Shown piece after piece: positions 46,401-58,600 of a stretch of DNA of 64,000 nt (its first letter is position 1; each line of letters begins with the position of its first letter). The stretch is from the NCBI GenBank assembly GCA_002633025.1, contig NMRB01000360.1, positions 141,955 to 205,954 on the forward strand. Direction: 5' to 3'. The position numbers and the translations under genes were made by a program. Origin of the DNA: Notospermus geniculatus (taxonomy: Eukaryota; Nemertea; Pilidiophora; Heteronemertea; Lineidae). Below the pieces are notes generated by a model, which searched no databases, had not been told where the DNA came from, and worked only from the letters and a program-made list of their open reading frames with translations.

Positions 46401-49400
46401 TTTTCAATCGAACGCTTTCTTTATCCTTCAGAAACTTTTCACGTACCCAAAAACTATATCAGACTTAAGCCTCAGACAATTCGCGTAACTGTGTTCTTAT
46501 TAAAGGATGAAGTCAAGGTGAACAGTTATGACAAGGGCTACCAACCTATAGCTTCTTCGAATGCAAAGAGTATCTTCTTTCCTTCTTTCTGGAGTTCATG
46601 GGTGCGGTTGCCCATCCATTTGAATCCTGTCAATGTGTCCTGCAAAGACGTGAAAGAGCCACATTTACAGCAGACAACTACTGTAAAGCAGGAAAATTTC
46701 GCGAATTTCGCGAGAGTGTATGAGTCGCGAAAATTTCCTGTCGCGAATATGAGTACACGCAAGTGATAAATACGGTCCGTGAAAAAAAACTGAAAAAAAT
46801 GGCAGAGACTCGTGAAAATATCCTGCCGCGAGTATGTCTATAATTCTTGATTCGCGAATATTTCCAGCCGCGAAATTATCTTGCTTTACAGTATTCTTGA
46901 TGACTTGTTTCCAAGAAAATCTTTCCTTAGATCATGTATTACTTTCTTTGCCACAGGGATGAACTTGATCATGTTAATTGATGACTGTGGCAAGATTTCG
47001 GTATAAACAGACTTCACTCGTTTAGAACTGTCACTCCATCTGGTGGGGTCCTCACCTCAAACGCAAATCCCTCTTTCTCGGCAAAAGTCATTAGAATCTT
47101 GGATGAGACAGTGCTTGACAGCATGTAGACATCATCACCTTGTTGAAAAGAAAACACCCATTTCACATGACTGCTAAATGCCACCAGTATCCAATGACTA
47201 AACGACCTCTTGACTTCTTGGTACCAACCCCATCCACTGACTACAGGCAAACCTACTCAAAACACGCCATGCATGGCGTGGTCTTAACCAGGTGATCTTC
47301 TAAGTTATGGTAGTTGCCAATGAGGAACCCGCAGAACTACGCCACGATGTGGCGCTGTCAGTGTAAGACCCGGAAGTCCTATTTTCTAACAGTATTTCCA
47401 TTGACTTCTTGCCCCAAAATAAACCACTCTTTTTGGTTCAATTTTGATAAAGTTACACTGTCCTGTTTCATGTTCAAAGTTCTCCATATATCACTGCTTT
47501 GTTTCGTCAGAAATACCACAGGATGCCAATACTGACAACGTCTTTTGGGGAAATTTGCACAGAAAATTGTGTAGAAAAATGTACACGTGCTTGGACGACG
47601 TGACGTCAACAGCGAGAAAAGTGACGTCAGTACGTCATTCAGATCTTATACTTGCTGTGCCATCTGCAGTCATGCAGGTTCCCCATTGGCTAGCATCTGT
47701 CTTGATTTGAAGACCTCTGACAGATAAATTGCCGATTTATACCTACCTGGCGCCTGGCCACTGTCTCGATGTGAAGTCATGAACCACCATCCGAACAAAG
47801 CACCAAGTTCATTACCAGTAAAAACACGCCATTCACCACTGAAAAAACCGTAGGGTTGTAAAGAACTCAGTCAAATGCAGCTCACACTAGCAAAGAACAT
47901 ACAATTCCAAAGTAGGGTCCTGGACCAGGAATTTTCATCCATGACACTGTTATGGAAGAGGCATAGCTCACTAGATGGTGGATGAAAGATGTATCGGCAT
48001 GATCACGACAGAAACTTACCCTGGCTGCTTCTCAGCTACTGCAAGGCGGTCAGCATCAGGGTCATTGGCAAGAATGATTGTACTGCCATGTTCGTCAGCT
48101 GTTTTGATGGAAAGGTTCTGAAATTGGCACAAAATTTCTGCAGATTATCTGTGGAGTAGTATAGGTGTCAGTGCAGTCATCCACAGAAAAGTGGTTGATT
48201 ACTAGGATTAGTATCCTCAAGACAGAGGAGGCCTCATCATATTTAAGTCAGATCAGTCTCCACACTCACCAAGGCACTTTTACCTTCCTCCGGATTGGGG
48301 AACTTCACTGTAGGGAACTCAGGATCAGGTTCAACTTGTTCTTTCACTGGTATGAATGGTTTGAAACCAAACACTCGAAATGATTCCTGGGCAAAAATAT
48401 GTCCAACACCGTGCATGGCCGTATATGTGAACTTGAGAGGAGACTTGGAATTGGCTTCTCTGAAAGAGAAAAAACACTCTCTGGTTCAGACGTCAGTCCC
48501 GGTCTTGTACAGGAAGCAGCAAAAATGACCACTGTGCACATTGAACAAAAACGGCACAGTCACGCACTGACAGAGTTTCGTGTAAATCGGTTTGTTATTC
48601 GCCTTTCCGCAGCCCCGACCACTGACCTGTGCTTACAAAGATCCTGGCTAATATCACTGAAGTAACATTTCATTGTTTCATCATATGGATCTTTCCGCAG
48701 TGGATGTGATTCGACAGACGAGATGTCCCAGGAATTCGGCCATGGTTCCAGATTTTCCAGGATACTTTCAGCAATGCCCAAGTCATGGGGAGGAATTATC
48801 TGTGATGGAAATTTTTTGCATAGCTGTACATGTACATTACCCTGATTGTTTCATACATTTTCCCGGTGTTACTTGTGAGGTGGTCTCAAATTTTCATTAC
48901 CAAAATGCGTGCTTTGAGAACTTGAAATAATCTAATACATGTAATTACATGTTAATGTGTTCTCTCAGAAATTCTCCCATCCTGGCCATTACTTTGACCA
49001 TACACTGGGAGGCACAATACATGAAACAAGACAAATTTTGTTGGAATACCTGAGCACCATTTGACCAGTAGACTTTGTAACCATTATCTTCTTTTGGGTT
49101 GTGAGAGGCAGTGATCATGATACCGACATCACAACCGAAGTGTAACACACCATAAGGCTGAAAAGGAAAATACTGAAATATGCAACACCAAGATGATGTT
49201 CCTGAAAGGATTACCAACATAACTGCTGAACAGTACAAGGTGAGGAATGACAAGCAGCACCATTAGACTGCTATTTCAATTCAATATTTCAAAATGCACT
49301 GTCAAATTCTGCTGTTGGGTGATTCCACGGAACTTAATAGAGAGGTTTTTGCAGATTTTGTTTTCTGTACCCAGATGGAGAATCGCATGGAGAAGGGCAG

Positions 49401-52391
49401 GCGTGGAGAAGGGCAGGCGTGGAGAAGGGCATGGAGAATGGCATGGGTAGCAGTATACAGTTAGCCTGGACCGTCTCGGTGGTCTTTTTCATGAGCGCTT
49501 GCTGCGGCGCACCAACCTTCAGACAGGCTCAAATCAATGTTCGTTGAGATGAACTCCTTATTGTTACGTATCAATGGAAAGCACGAAACTTCATCTTAAT
49601 GGAGGAGACAAATTTGAAGGATGACACTTATCCAGCAAGGAGTAAAGGCAGGATCAGTATGTCAACAGGCCAGAGCTGCACACGTGGGGGACGAAGGCTA
49701 TGTTTGGGTGAAAATGTTTCGAAAACTAGACACCAGATTTTAGCGAAAATCCATATCTGGCTAGCAGAAATGTCGCAGATTTGAAATGTAAAAGAAAAAT
49801 TTTCTAAACTTTAAACTTCTAAATTCTCATCTCAATACTCACAACAAATGGGGTTGGATTGATTTTGGAGTACAGGTAGACAGGAATATCTGCGTTCAGG
49901 AAGATAACCGCTGTCATATGTGCCCACCTGAAGAATATATTTCACATGTTAATAAACAAGAATGATTGTAAACTGCAATGAGCATCATTGCAATGAGCAT
50001 CATTTGATATTGGCAAGGCATAGCATGTGACAGAAGCACAGCAGTTTAATATTACTTTAGACAACAACCATTAAGCAAGTGCCCTTGATATCACATTATT
50101 TCTGTTTTTACCAAAGTAAGGCCACTGCAATTTTTTTATCTGTTTAGTGGGCGAGCCGACATTAAATTTGCCATTTTTGGAATAAAAATAAAAATTGAGT
50201 TTTCATATTTTTTATTTTCAAATTCCCCTCCGAAAGTGCCAGAGGCAGAGTGGAGACCAGAAAAAATAAATTGATATCAGACAAACTTATGTTCCAAGCC
50301 CAAATACACAGGCCTTGTCATTTGACGGGCGCGATTTTGCATGCACCTCGCAAACAATAGAATTTCTATTGTTTGCAAGGTGCATGCAAAATCGTGCCCG
50401 TCCAACGGCAAGGCCTGAATACATCATTTATCTTTGAATATTTCATGCATGTTTGTTTGATTTTATTTTTATTTTTCCCTTCTACAACTCACTACCATTA
50501 AAACATGCTCTAAAGACAAAAAAACGTATCTTGCCCAACTTTTATTGTTATTTTTATTCCTCCCACCTACAACTGATTTTTGAAGGTTTCGCCCGCTAAA
50601 CAAATAATTGCAGTGGCCTAACAGTGTATTTAAAAATGGACATTCAGTGACCGCATCTCTGATGATTGTCTCACTTACTTGTGGCTGTTGTGTCTTGCGT
50701 CATATCCAACCACCACCCCTCTCTTTTTCAGGTCAGGGCAAACTTTCTGAGCATACTTGAGGAGCCCCTGGGTGGTCTGTATGATGGTAAGGTCAGACAT
50801 GCAAGAGTATCCAGCCCCCATCCGTCCACGAAGACCTAAAGTTAGGAAACAATATTGACTTTTTCTTTTTAAATTGAGCTCATGGCACTAACTCGTGATC
50901 AGTGGATTTGTTTGAACTGTAGATCTATTGCAAAATATACCTGCGGTCCCGAATTCCAGTCTGCTGCATAGCCGCTTTCTCAGTTCTTTCACATCACCGT
51001 TCTTCGCCAAACTAACAATATCAGCATGTGTCTGCTCATTCTGAAAGCAAGTTACATCAGTCGGTGAGAGTAAGCTTCTGTCTCACTGATGATCGTCTGG
51101 TTCCTTGCAGAGTAAGCATCTGTCTCACTGATCGTCTGATTCCTTGCAGGATACTCGCCAAGAATGTTTGTTTCAACGAGGGTGAAATTTACACTGACAC
51201 TAGTGACAGTAAATATAAATAGGCCTAAAATAATAACAGGTTTCTAAGGTGAAAGAAACAGCTTCCTACCGAACTGAGTGGTAGGCCTAGTTACCGGTAC
51301 ATAGTGTGCATGCCTGAGGCATTTTATCACGCATAATATGTAGGTCGTTAGTGGGAGAACACTAGGCCTAGGCCTATATCATGTATGTATTTTAGGATTA
51401 GGTTATGATAACATACATACACCTGCCAAGTTTCTTGTTCGTTTTACCCTCATACAGAAACTAGAGTGGACGTATCTATAGCTTAGCAACTAAATGTGAA
51501 GGGTCAACTGCCACAATTCAGCTGATAAAGTGACTCCTCAGAGGTCAGACTGGCATTGGCTGGATCCTGAGTGTGGTAGAGCATAGGCCAGGTCTACACC
51601 TAAAAGATTTGCCGAAGTCCACCAGTTCAGGGGCCGACATGGCCGAGTAAGGTAGAGATTCTTTATGGCCTAGGCCTAGCATAGCTTGAACTTGAACACA
51701 ACTTCAATAAACTACGAATCGGTCTTCTTCAGTGCTCTGCCCCTACCAGTAAGCAGTGTGGCTAGGCCGACCGCCTACTGGTGCTGGTAGGTAGGACTAA
51801 TCATCGTTTCAGCGGCCCCCACCACCTTGGATTTCTTGCAAACTGCACTTGCGCAGTTAGGCGGCCTACATCCATGCAACTAACTGGTGGGCAAATTCGT
51901 ATCGCCCCCCGACCAATCATATGTGTTGATTTGGCCACCAGATAGCCTACCTAAGGGTGTGCGCGCACAAAACAGGCCTACTAGGCCATAGGGTTAGGCC
52001 TACCGGTAGGCCCGGCCGCGTAGGCCGCCTTGCTTGCCAATTCAATAATGCCTCGCGAGGCTACCGGTAATTCACTAAATTCAACCTTCCCCCTTAGCGT
52101 ATCCAGGCAATTGGTGTTTCCTTTCCTTCTAATACAGAAGGAACACCTAAAATGAGGAACCTAGGCCTATTGGAATGAAATGTCAAATGGAGCAATAACA
52201 TCACATATTGCGGATATGGCGCCCCATATGATACATTTCGTCAGCTGAATGCAAAAATAAAATTGTCGCATGATTGCTGGACGACCCAAAAAGCTAAGAA
52301 GAATATAAACAGTGAAAATGGCCACCTGATCCCACTTGAGCCACTCCTCAACTTTGACATCAACCTCTGCATCGCCAGTTGGCACTGCCAT
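43423..52391 (-). CDS. PGM2: Phosphoglucomutase-2 / phosphopentomutase (exon 12 lost in a gap)
   Basis: Cytosolic alpha-D-phosphohexomutase family enzyme. PGM2 mainly interconverts ribose-1-P (or deoxyribose-1-P) and the 5-phosphate. Exons on the minus strand: 52326-52391 (ATG), 50941-51040, 50679-50835, 49843-49927, 49050-49157, 48627-48799, 48270-48459, 48020-48117, 47747-47838, 47056-47138, 46546-46639, [exon 12 absent], 46035-46137, 45831-45917, 44042-44190 and 43423-43528 (stop). With exon 12 borrowed from copy A the total is 1821 bases, or 606 residues; human PGM2 is about 612. Catalytic Ser lies in TASHNP near residue 154, the DPDADR metal loop near 312, RTSGTEPK near 553. All phases agree. 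Exon 12 is 130 bases, so skipping it would shift the frame; it falls at the gap base 46393. The neighbouring PDS5 is upstream on the same strand. Confidence 0.92.
43801..43942. mobile_element. Foldback element present in both copies (copy B)
   Basis: Same as 26306-26456. Confidence 0.7.
45195..45314. mobile_element. Foldback element, GGGCCGTATTC ends, at the site used by a different element in copy A
   Basis: Arms GGGCCGTATTCTAGAAGCCT and (inverted) GGGGCCGTATTCTAGAATCT. The middle resembles 32818-32932 (TTTTGTATTCT, CAAACAATGGCTAAAGG), so these two are relatives. Confidence 0.8.
45556..45793. mobile_element. Inverted-repeat element, GGTAAAGTCTGGCAAC ends, copy B only
   Basis: Arms of about 45 bases with three mismatches. 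Absent from copy A near 28085. Confidence 0.8.
46393..46393. other. Gap base replacing PGM2 exon 12 in copy B
   Basis: About 230 bases present in copy A (28672-28904), including exon 12, are missing here. Confidence 0.9.
46679..46893. mobile_element. Inverted-repeat element, TACTGTAAAGCAGG ends, copy B only
   Basis: Arms TACTGTAAAGCAGGAAAATT then TCGCG, and complement; interior rich in TCGCGAA words. Lies in PGM2 intron 10-11. Absent from copy A near 29190. Confidence 0.8.
47316..47690. mobile_element. Insertion with short GCCAATGAGGAACC ends, copy B only
   Basis: Ends GCCAATGAGGAACC and (inverted) GCCAATGGGGAACC. Contains TGACGTCA near 47600 and 47620. Copy A has an uninterrupted GTAGTTCCTTAGTGGCTAGC. 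Confidence 0.7.
50120..50618. mobile_element. Harbinger-like MITE in PGM2 intron 3, with a nested hairpin
   Basis: Ends GGCCACTGCAATT and complement, flanked by TAA on both sides. A nested, nearly perfect hairpin lies at 50322-50417 (arms CAGGCCTTG, GGGCGCGATTTTGCATGCAC, TTGTTTGC). Same family as 23956-24406. Confidence 0.75.
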
Positions 52392-52995
52392 CCCTCGAAA
52401 AAGCAATGAATGATCAGATGATAGAAAAATAACACAAGCCCACTCATTCACTGTAGTGTAGGCTATCACTATGTGTGCGGCTTTCCAAAAACGACCACAG
52501 CCTTGGAGAGTTGGTATGCCTGATTGGAGAGTGACGAGCCGTCAGCTGCTGCCATCTTTTGTGGAAAAGTGAAACTATCCTGCGCACCTTGTACGCATGC
52601 TCTGATAGCTTGGAGAGTGTAACCTCGTGTCAAACTCGTCCCCAGTGGGTTTACGTTCCTACAACACCACTGGAAAGGGCTGACGACTTCAGGAATACTG
52701 CGCATGCGCAATCTACAAATTTTGAGGCGAATCACGCCGAGGCCGTGGCATGATGTTCGCAACAAACCATGCTAACTATTCGTTTGAAATTGCTCTAATA
52801 CTCAAACAACTTCGTGTTTTGGGAGTATTAAATGGCCCTTTAGGCATATATGATGTTTTTCAGTCACCGAAGAACGAAATATTGTGTGAAACAAACATTT
52901 TGGCACGCTGCCAGCGGCTGACCAGAAATTTTGGTCAGGTCGTCAGCCCTTTCCAGAGATATCTTCGGATGAAGTAGATCTGGGTACGAGATTGA
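52392..52995. other. PGM2 promoter side, between PGM2 and PDS5
   Basis: Upstream of the PGM2 start codon; no TATA box seen. 52520-52630 is a diverged relative of the tandem units further right. Confidence 0.5.
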
Positions 52996-52998
52996 CTT

Positions 52999-53390
52999 CG
53001 TGTGTGGAGATTTGTAGCCGTCTGCTGCTGCCATCTATCCCCAAACAGAGAAACTAGCGCTGTGCATCTTCTACGCATGTTCTGATAGCATGGAGAGTGT
53101 GGCTTCCTGTGTGGAGATTTAGGGGCCGTCTGCTGCTGTCACCTGTCGTCAAACAGTTGAACTAGCGCTGTGCATCTTCTACGCATGCTCTCACAGCATG
53201 GAGAGTGTGGCCTCGTGTGTGGAGACTTAGGAGCCGTCTGCTGCTGCCATCTAACGTCGAACAGTAAAATTAGTGCTGTGCATCTTCTACGCATGCACTG
53301 TCAAGCATGGAGTTTGTCCACATGTGTGGAGACTGGATTCTAAAGGGTCATCAGCTGCTGCCGCCTGTTGCGAATGTTAGAATTACCCCT
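52999..53390. repeat. Tandem repeat of about 109 bases, 3.5 units
   Basis: Units start near 53001, 53110, 53217 and 53327 at TGTGTGGAGA and hold GCCGTCTGCTGCTG and GCATCTTCTACGCATG. Confidence 0.85.
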
Positions 53391-53580
53391 GCCCTCATGG
53401 GAACCAGTCTGCTTTTGACTTTTGTGGGACTATCTCTCCCATTACAGCTGACAAATGTAGCGCAACACGTAGGCTGAATAAACATCAACCATGAGTATGA
53501 CCAATATGATAATGAGGTATACCTCCCACATTCATTTGAATATGAAGTAAACAACACAATTTCAGTTATCCTTGAAACAT

Positions 53581-53628
53581 TTATTCCTTCACTGGAGTAA
53601 AAAAACAGTTCCATTAAAAAGTTTATTG
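53581..53628 (-). terminator. PDS5: Candidate poly(A) signals of PDS5
   Basis: AATAAA on the minus strand at 53581-53586 and 53623-53628, about 2 kb after the stop. A nearer one is at 53921-53926. Choice not resolved. Confidence 0.35.
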
Positions 53629-53738
53629 AGAAACTACACTGGACAATAAGTAAGACTGGGCATTTGAAGTGATTACTGCACGATGCTGAGTATAACAGTC
53701 ACATGATTATGATGATGGCAATTTACGCCATTTAAAAT

Positions 53739-53922
53739 ACAGTGGAACCTCTCTATGGGGACACCTTCGGGACTGACAAATGCTGTTCTTAATTGAGGTG
53801 TCCGGATTATAGAGGTTGAAATGAATAGAAATGACGAGTTTGAGACTGAACATTGGTGTCCTGATTACCGGTAGAGAGGTGTCCTCCTGGCAGAGGTGTC
53901 CATTAAGGGAGGTTCCACTGTT
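53739..53922. mobile_element. Foldback element, ACAGTGGAACCTC ends
   Basis: Arms ACAGTGGAACCTC and complement with inner GAGGTGTCC repeats. Downstream of PDS5, probably in its 3' UTR. Confidence 0.7.
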
Positions 53923-53929
53923 TATTAAA

Positions 53930-55678
53930 AAGCGACTTGAAAACATTTCCCCTTATTACATGTATCTGTGCAATAATCACCTTTCAGTCCAACAAAATTT
54001 CCGAAATATCCATCTGACCAAAATGTATATTTGTACCTCACAGTCATTTTGTAATGTAGCTCCTTGGTTTGAGACAGGTACAAAGATACATGTGCAAATC
54101 TGGACTTTTCTAACAGCACTTAGCAAGACGACGAAGATGCAGATAATAATCTATTGCCATTGGGCCTGCAGATCTTAGGCCAAAGTGAATTCATGAGAAT
54201 GAGGAATAAATAACTTTAGTTCTGGCATAACACATGCATCATCTTGCTCAAAGCGATGCAGAAAACCATCTCCTATATGAACTAACATCTTTATGTAGAA
54301 AAATGTTTTAAAATTAATTTCATTCTCCAAAATACTAACATTCTACATGTGCTATACCTCAATGAAGAATCCAGTTTTCTAAATGAATTTATGATACATT
54401 AGCGTTATTTTAGAAATTATAACATATTTTGAACACCACACAACAAGCATGACTTTCCTCAAAGGTCATTTCTCAAGATGTCAGCTACATGTGACAATGT
54501 GCATGGCACGATATTTCATAGAAACTCTTGAGGAAACGAATTTGATACGATACTATTTACAAAGGTGAAAATGGTACTAATTCAACATAGAAATGTTATG
54601 AACAGATTTGGGTATGGGTTGGCCACAAGCCAGCACGTGAAACACATGTACCGTACGTGTACATGTACATACATAAGAATATACAGATCATGGTACTGAT
54701 ATGCAAGACACCGTCATTGAGTTGTGTGACACAGACATCAGTTCATCTTTCGGCAATTATCATTTATCTGGCCCTGCCGGTATATCATGCGATTAACATC
54801 AGTATTGCCATCTAATCAAAACAAGCATTCTCATTGATTTTCCTTCTAATTCATTGTGGAAGTTAATACAGTAGAACTCGCGTACAATGTACTGATTGGG
54901 ACCAGCAACTTCTGTCCGTTATATGCATATGGTAGACGGGATGCATTGCTAGACGGGACCGGGACTTCAAGAATACGCGCTACGTTAAAGGCGAGTGTCC
55001 GGTTTATGCGAGGCCGTTATATGCGAGTTCTACTGTATTACCGTTAGCGCATAAAACTGTCTCCAAAGAATCTCAATCAAAATTGAATAACTCCTGAATA
55101 AGACAACGAACTGGAAAAGCATCAACCTCTCATGCAACCCAGCATTTGAAGTAATCAACAGTGAAATAGAAATGAACACCAACATCAAACTGACGTACAG
55201 AAACAGGTCAACACCAAGAAAAATCCCCAGCTTAAGCAGTTCCAACTCAAATCTTGCGCATAGGTCACTTTGTCGGTACGTTCAGTGAAAAAGATAAACC
55301 CTTGAAGGACTTGTGGTATTTGCAGAAATTCATCCCTTTCTACAACTGGAACACCTTGATTGGTGACCACATCCACTAGCATCTTGCGAAGAGATACACT
55401 CTCCATGTACAGATATGTACACATTTCACACCACATGTACATTAGCTTCATAATCTCCAGTGCAGGCATACATTGTAAATGTCCATGTACTGGAGAGGAT
55501 TCCATGACAGGCAAACACACTCTAAGCACAACAAGCGGGTCAGTCATGTTTAGTAAATCTGCTCAGTCTTGAACAGACTGTAACATATACAAAATACTAC
55601 TGTTCTTCCTCTTTTTAGATGATGACTTTTGCGTGATATCTTCATGATGACGATGAACTATTTACAAGGTTGATGATC
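53930..55678. other. Downstream part or 3' UTR of PDS5
   Basis: No further PDS5 exon or other gene seen apart from the foldback elements listed. Confidence 0.5.
54864..55040. mobile_element. Foldback element, TAATACAGTAGAACTCGC ends
   Basis: Left TAATACAGTAGAACTCGC, right complement ending 55040. Similar in design, not in sequence, to 53739-53922. Confidence 0.75.
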
Positions 55679-58600
55679 TCATCGCTTCTTGTTCCTCGTT
55701 TTACGTTGGATCTGAAGAAAATAAGAAGACTCCGTCAAGGGAACGTAAGGGACCAACATTCAAGCCTCATTATACCAAGAAAACAGGTAGCTTTGGGAGG
55801 GCAAGATATCCAACTGAATGAATTTTACTCACCCCTGAGCTTATTTCATCCATGTCTTGGAATTTCTTATTGGGGACTGGTTTCCTGGGACTTTTCCGCG
55901 GCGAAGATGATGAAGCTGACGACTGGCTGCTACTGCCGTCAGATGTCCCGTTAGGTATAATACTCGCCCGACGTCTGAGAATGAATAAATCATTGAAGAG
56001 GCGTGAAATTAATCCTCCAAATTCAAATTACAAAGAAGGGTGACAAATTAACTCTGAATAAGTCTCAAATTTTTTCTTGTGGCAAAACCCATTTTCAGAT
56101 TTTCATTGGAGATAGTAGGAGAATGCTGTTAGTGTTACAGGTGCATGATAAAGGTACAAGTGAAGTGTACATGTGTATATGTCACAGCCAGGGGCCTTAC
56201 TTACATATTTGGCCGTTTCTTAGGAGGCAAGGATTTGGAAGGCAGAGCTTTTATAGGGGAAGGTGATTTACTAGAAGAAGTGGACGGTACCGATGTCGAG
56301 GAGCTCTGGCTACCTGACTTTGAAAATCGCGGTCTGGAAGGTAGGAGTGTTAGTACTCAGTACTCAGTCCGAAAGTTATAGTAGTGGAGTGCAAGATTTG
56401 TAAATCCAGATATAGATCTCTTCAACAACAGATTATTCATACCTTGCTTGAAAGGTATTCACAGTTGAGGCGCTGTTGTTCCTGGAGAATGTTGTTAGTT
56501 TGAGTAGGGCAGTCAAAAGTGAAGAAAAACATGCTACGGTAGTTACCTCTTTGCCGGTGAACTCGGAGGACTGGAGGATAGTGGCCTTTTCCGGGAGGAT
56601 ATTTTGTCTAATTCTGGTGACAGGTTCCTTGCTATTTTCCTGCAATCATACGAATCAGAAGATGAACAATTGGCAGATAATGTCAACCACTGTAAGCCCC
56701 ACATGTAACTGGCAAAAGCAAGTCAAACCCCCACTAGTACTTGCTGCAATCACCAGAGAAGCACCACACGAATGCATGTACAAGCACTGACAGATGCTCA
56801 GCAGGAAATGGAAATGGCAATGTAGGCAGGAGTTCGCCTCCATTGCAACTCCCAGTGCCATTTAAGAGTAACATGTACATAAAACATAGAGTTCTTTTCA
56901 TGAAGATAAAAACTTACGTCACTGCCTTGGCTGGTGATGTTGCTTTCCCCTTCTTGGCAGGACTGGCATTTCTGGAATTACTGTTGACAGGTCGCTTCTG
57001 ACCAACTTTCGGTGACGGTGTAGGTGATTTGGTTGTTACCCGGGAGGCTGCAGCCTTTGACTTGGAATTTCGTGATGACGGCCCTGATTTCAGCGAAGAT
57101 CCCGAAGAAGATGACACAGATTTGGAAGGTGAAGGCGCTGATTGTTTATTTTTAGCACTGTTTTTTCCTTTGTCCTTTGCGGCCACGGTCTTTTTGTCCG
57201 GTGAAGGCTTAGATTTCATAGGTGAACTCTTCACACCAGCTTTACTGTTTTTATTTTTTGTACCTGACTTTTTTGGTGAAGAATTCATTGTCTTTTTGGC
57301 CACAACTTTAGTCTTTTTCTTTTTCGGAGATAATCTAACAGTAATAGAACCACGAGAACTTTGAGTTGACTCCTGACTCGACGAACGTGAAGAGCCTTTC
57401 ACTGGACTCTCACGCACTGAACTCCTGCTTGGAGTCCGGTTCACAACTTTAGGGTTTTCTTTATTTGAATCATTCACAGCACTTTTATTTCCCATATCCT
57501 TTTTTGCTTTTCCATTGCTCTCCTTTTTAGCTTTCTCTTCAGAGTCTTTTTTCTGTTTCGTATCAGCACTCGTTTTCGCTTTTTTACCTTTTTCCTTTGA
57601 ATCACTCTCATCCGTTTTCGCCTTATCCTCTGAATCTTTTTTAGTTTTCTCACTCACATTCCTCTTTGTTGCTTTTTTTGCGCCTTCCGAGGTCTCCTTT
57701 GAGGGTTGTTTTTCTGCTGCTTTTGAAGTTCCTGAGTTCTTTTTTGCTGGTTGTGACGCCGAATTTTCATTTCCTGAAACTTTTGTGAATTTCAATTTGG
57801 ACTGCACAAGATTCCCCGTTGGTACTTTAGCAACACTTGCTGTTGTGGGCTCATCACTTGAGGACGGTGAACTTAATCCATTCGAAACAGGGGATTCTGC
57901 TGGTTCCCTAGGAGGGGAGGGTAATCTCGGTTTCTTGGCATTTGAACCCTTAGCCTTTGTCAGCCGACTTCGCTTAGTTGGCTCCTTTTTTGCAGCAGGC
58001 TCTTTTTTCGCTTTAGGCTCTTTCTTTCCAGCAGGCTCTTTCTTAGCTGTAGCTTCTTTTTTGGAGGTTTTCCTTTAAAAGAAGAAAGACGTCATAAAAT
58101 AGATGGACAAAATACAGGCTAAAGTGACAGGAGTTCCAATATATATTTACAAATTTTCTACTGGTCTACTGGAGTTTGCCCCTAACAGATACTCACGAAT
58201 CATTGCTTTTATCACTCTTTCCCGAGGTCACGCTGCCAGGTGATTCTGGTCCTCCTGTATCCATCAATCCATTCAGTAGCTTGTTTGGTTTCTGGGCGAT
58301 TTGGGCAGCACCATGCATCAGTGCAGCGGCTTGCTTTTTCTGAAAGAGAAATTGACGGGCTTTGACCATGAATATGTAAGAAGTAGTACACAAGAGCTGC
58401 CCGATATAGATGCTAGATCATCCTCACAACCAACAGAACACAAATTATAGCTAACCCCAACCCAATTCCGTACCCTTTTCTACGCTAACTGATACATAAA
58501 GTCAACTTACCTTTGGTGGTGAAAATGCAAACTCTTGTGGCAAGTAGAACATGGTGTTTGTAAATGACTGAAACAAGCAGAGAATCAATAATAAATACTT

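Larger units (their letters stand above)
32457..48450. repeat. Long duplicated segment, copy B
   Basis: Second copy of 16017-30402. It starts directly after a gap base and runs on into the rest of PGM2. Copy-specific insertions with terminal inverted repeats are at 32818-32932, 34309-34414, 36513-37243 (nested), 38256-39427, 40600-40840, 41043-42069, 42682-42805, 45556-45793, 46679-46893 and 47316-47690. Confidence 0.9.

Noticed and set aside
57029-58078. Long plus-strand frames rich in Phe and Leu
   Set aside because: Antisense shadow of the Lys/Ser-rich PDS5 exon.
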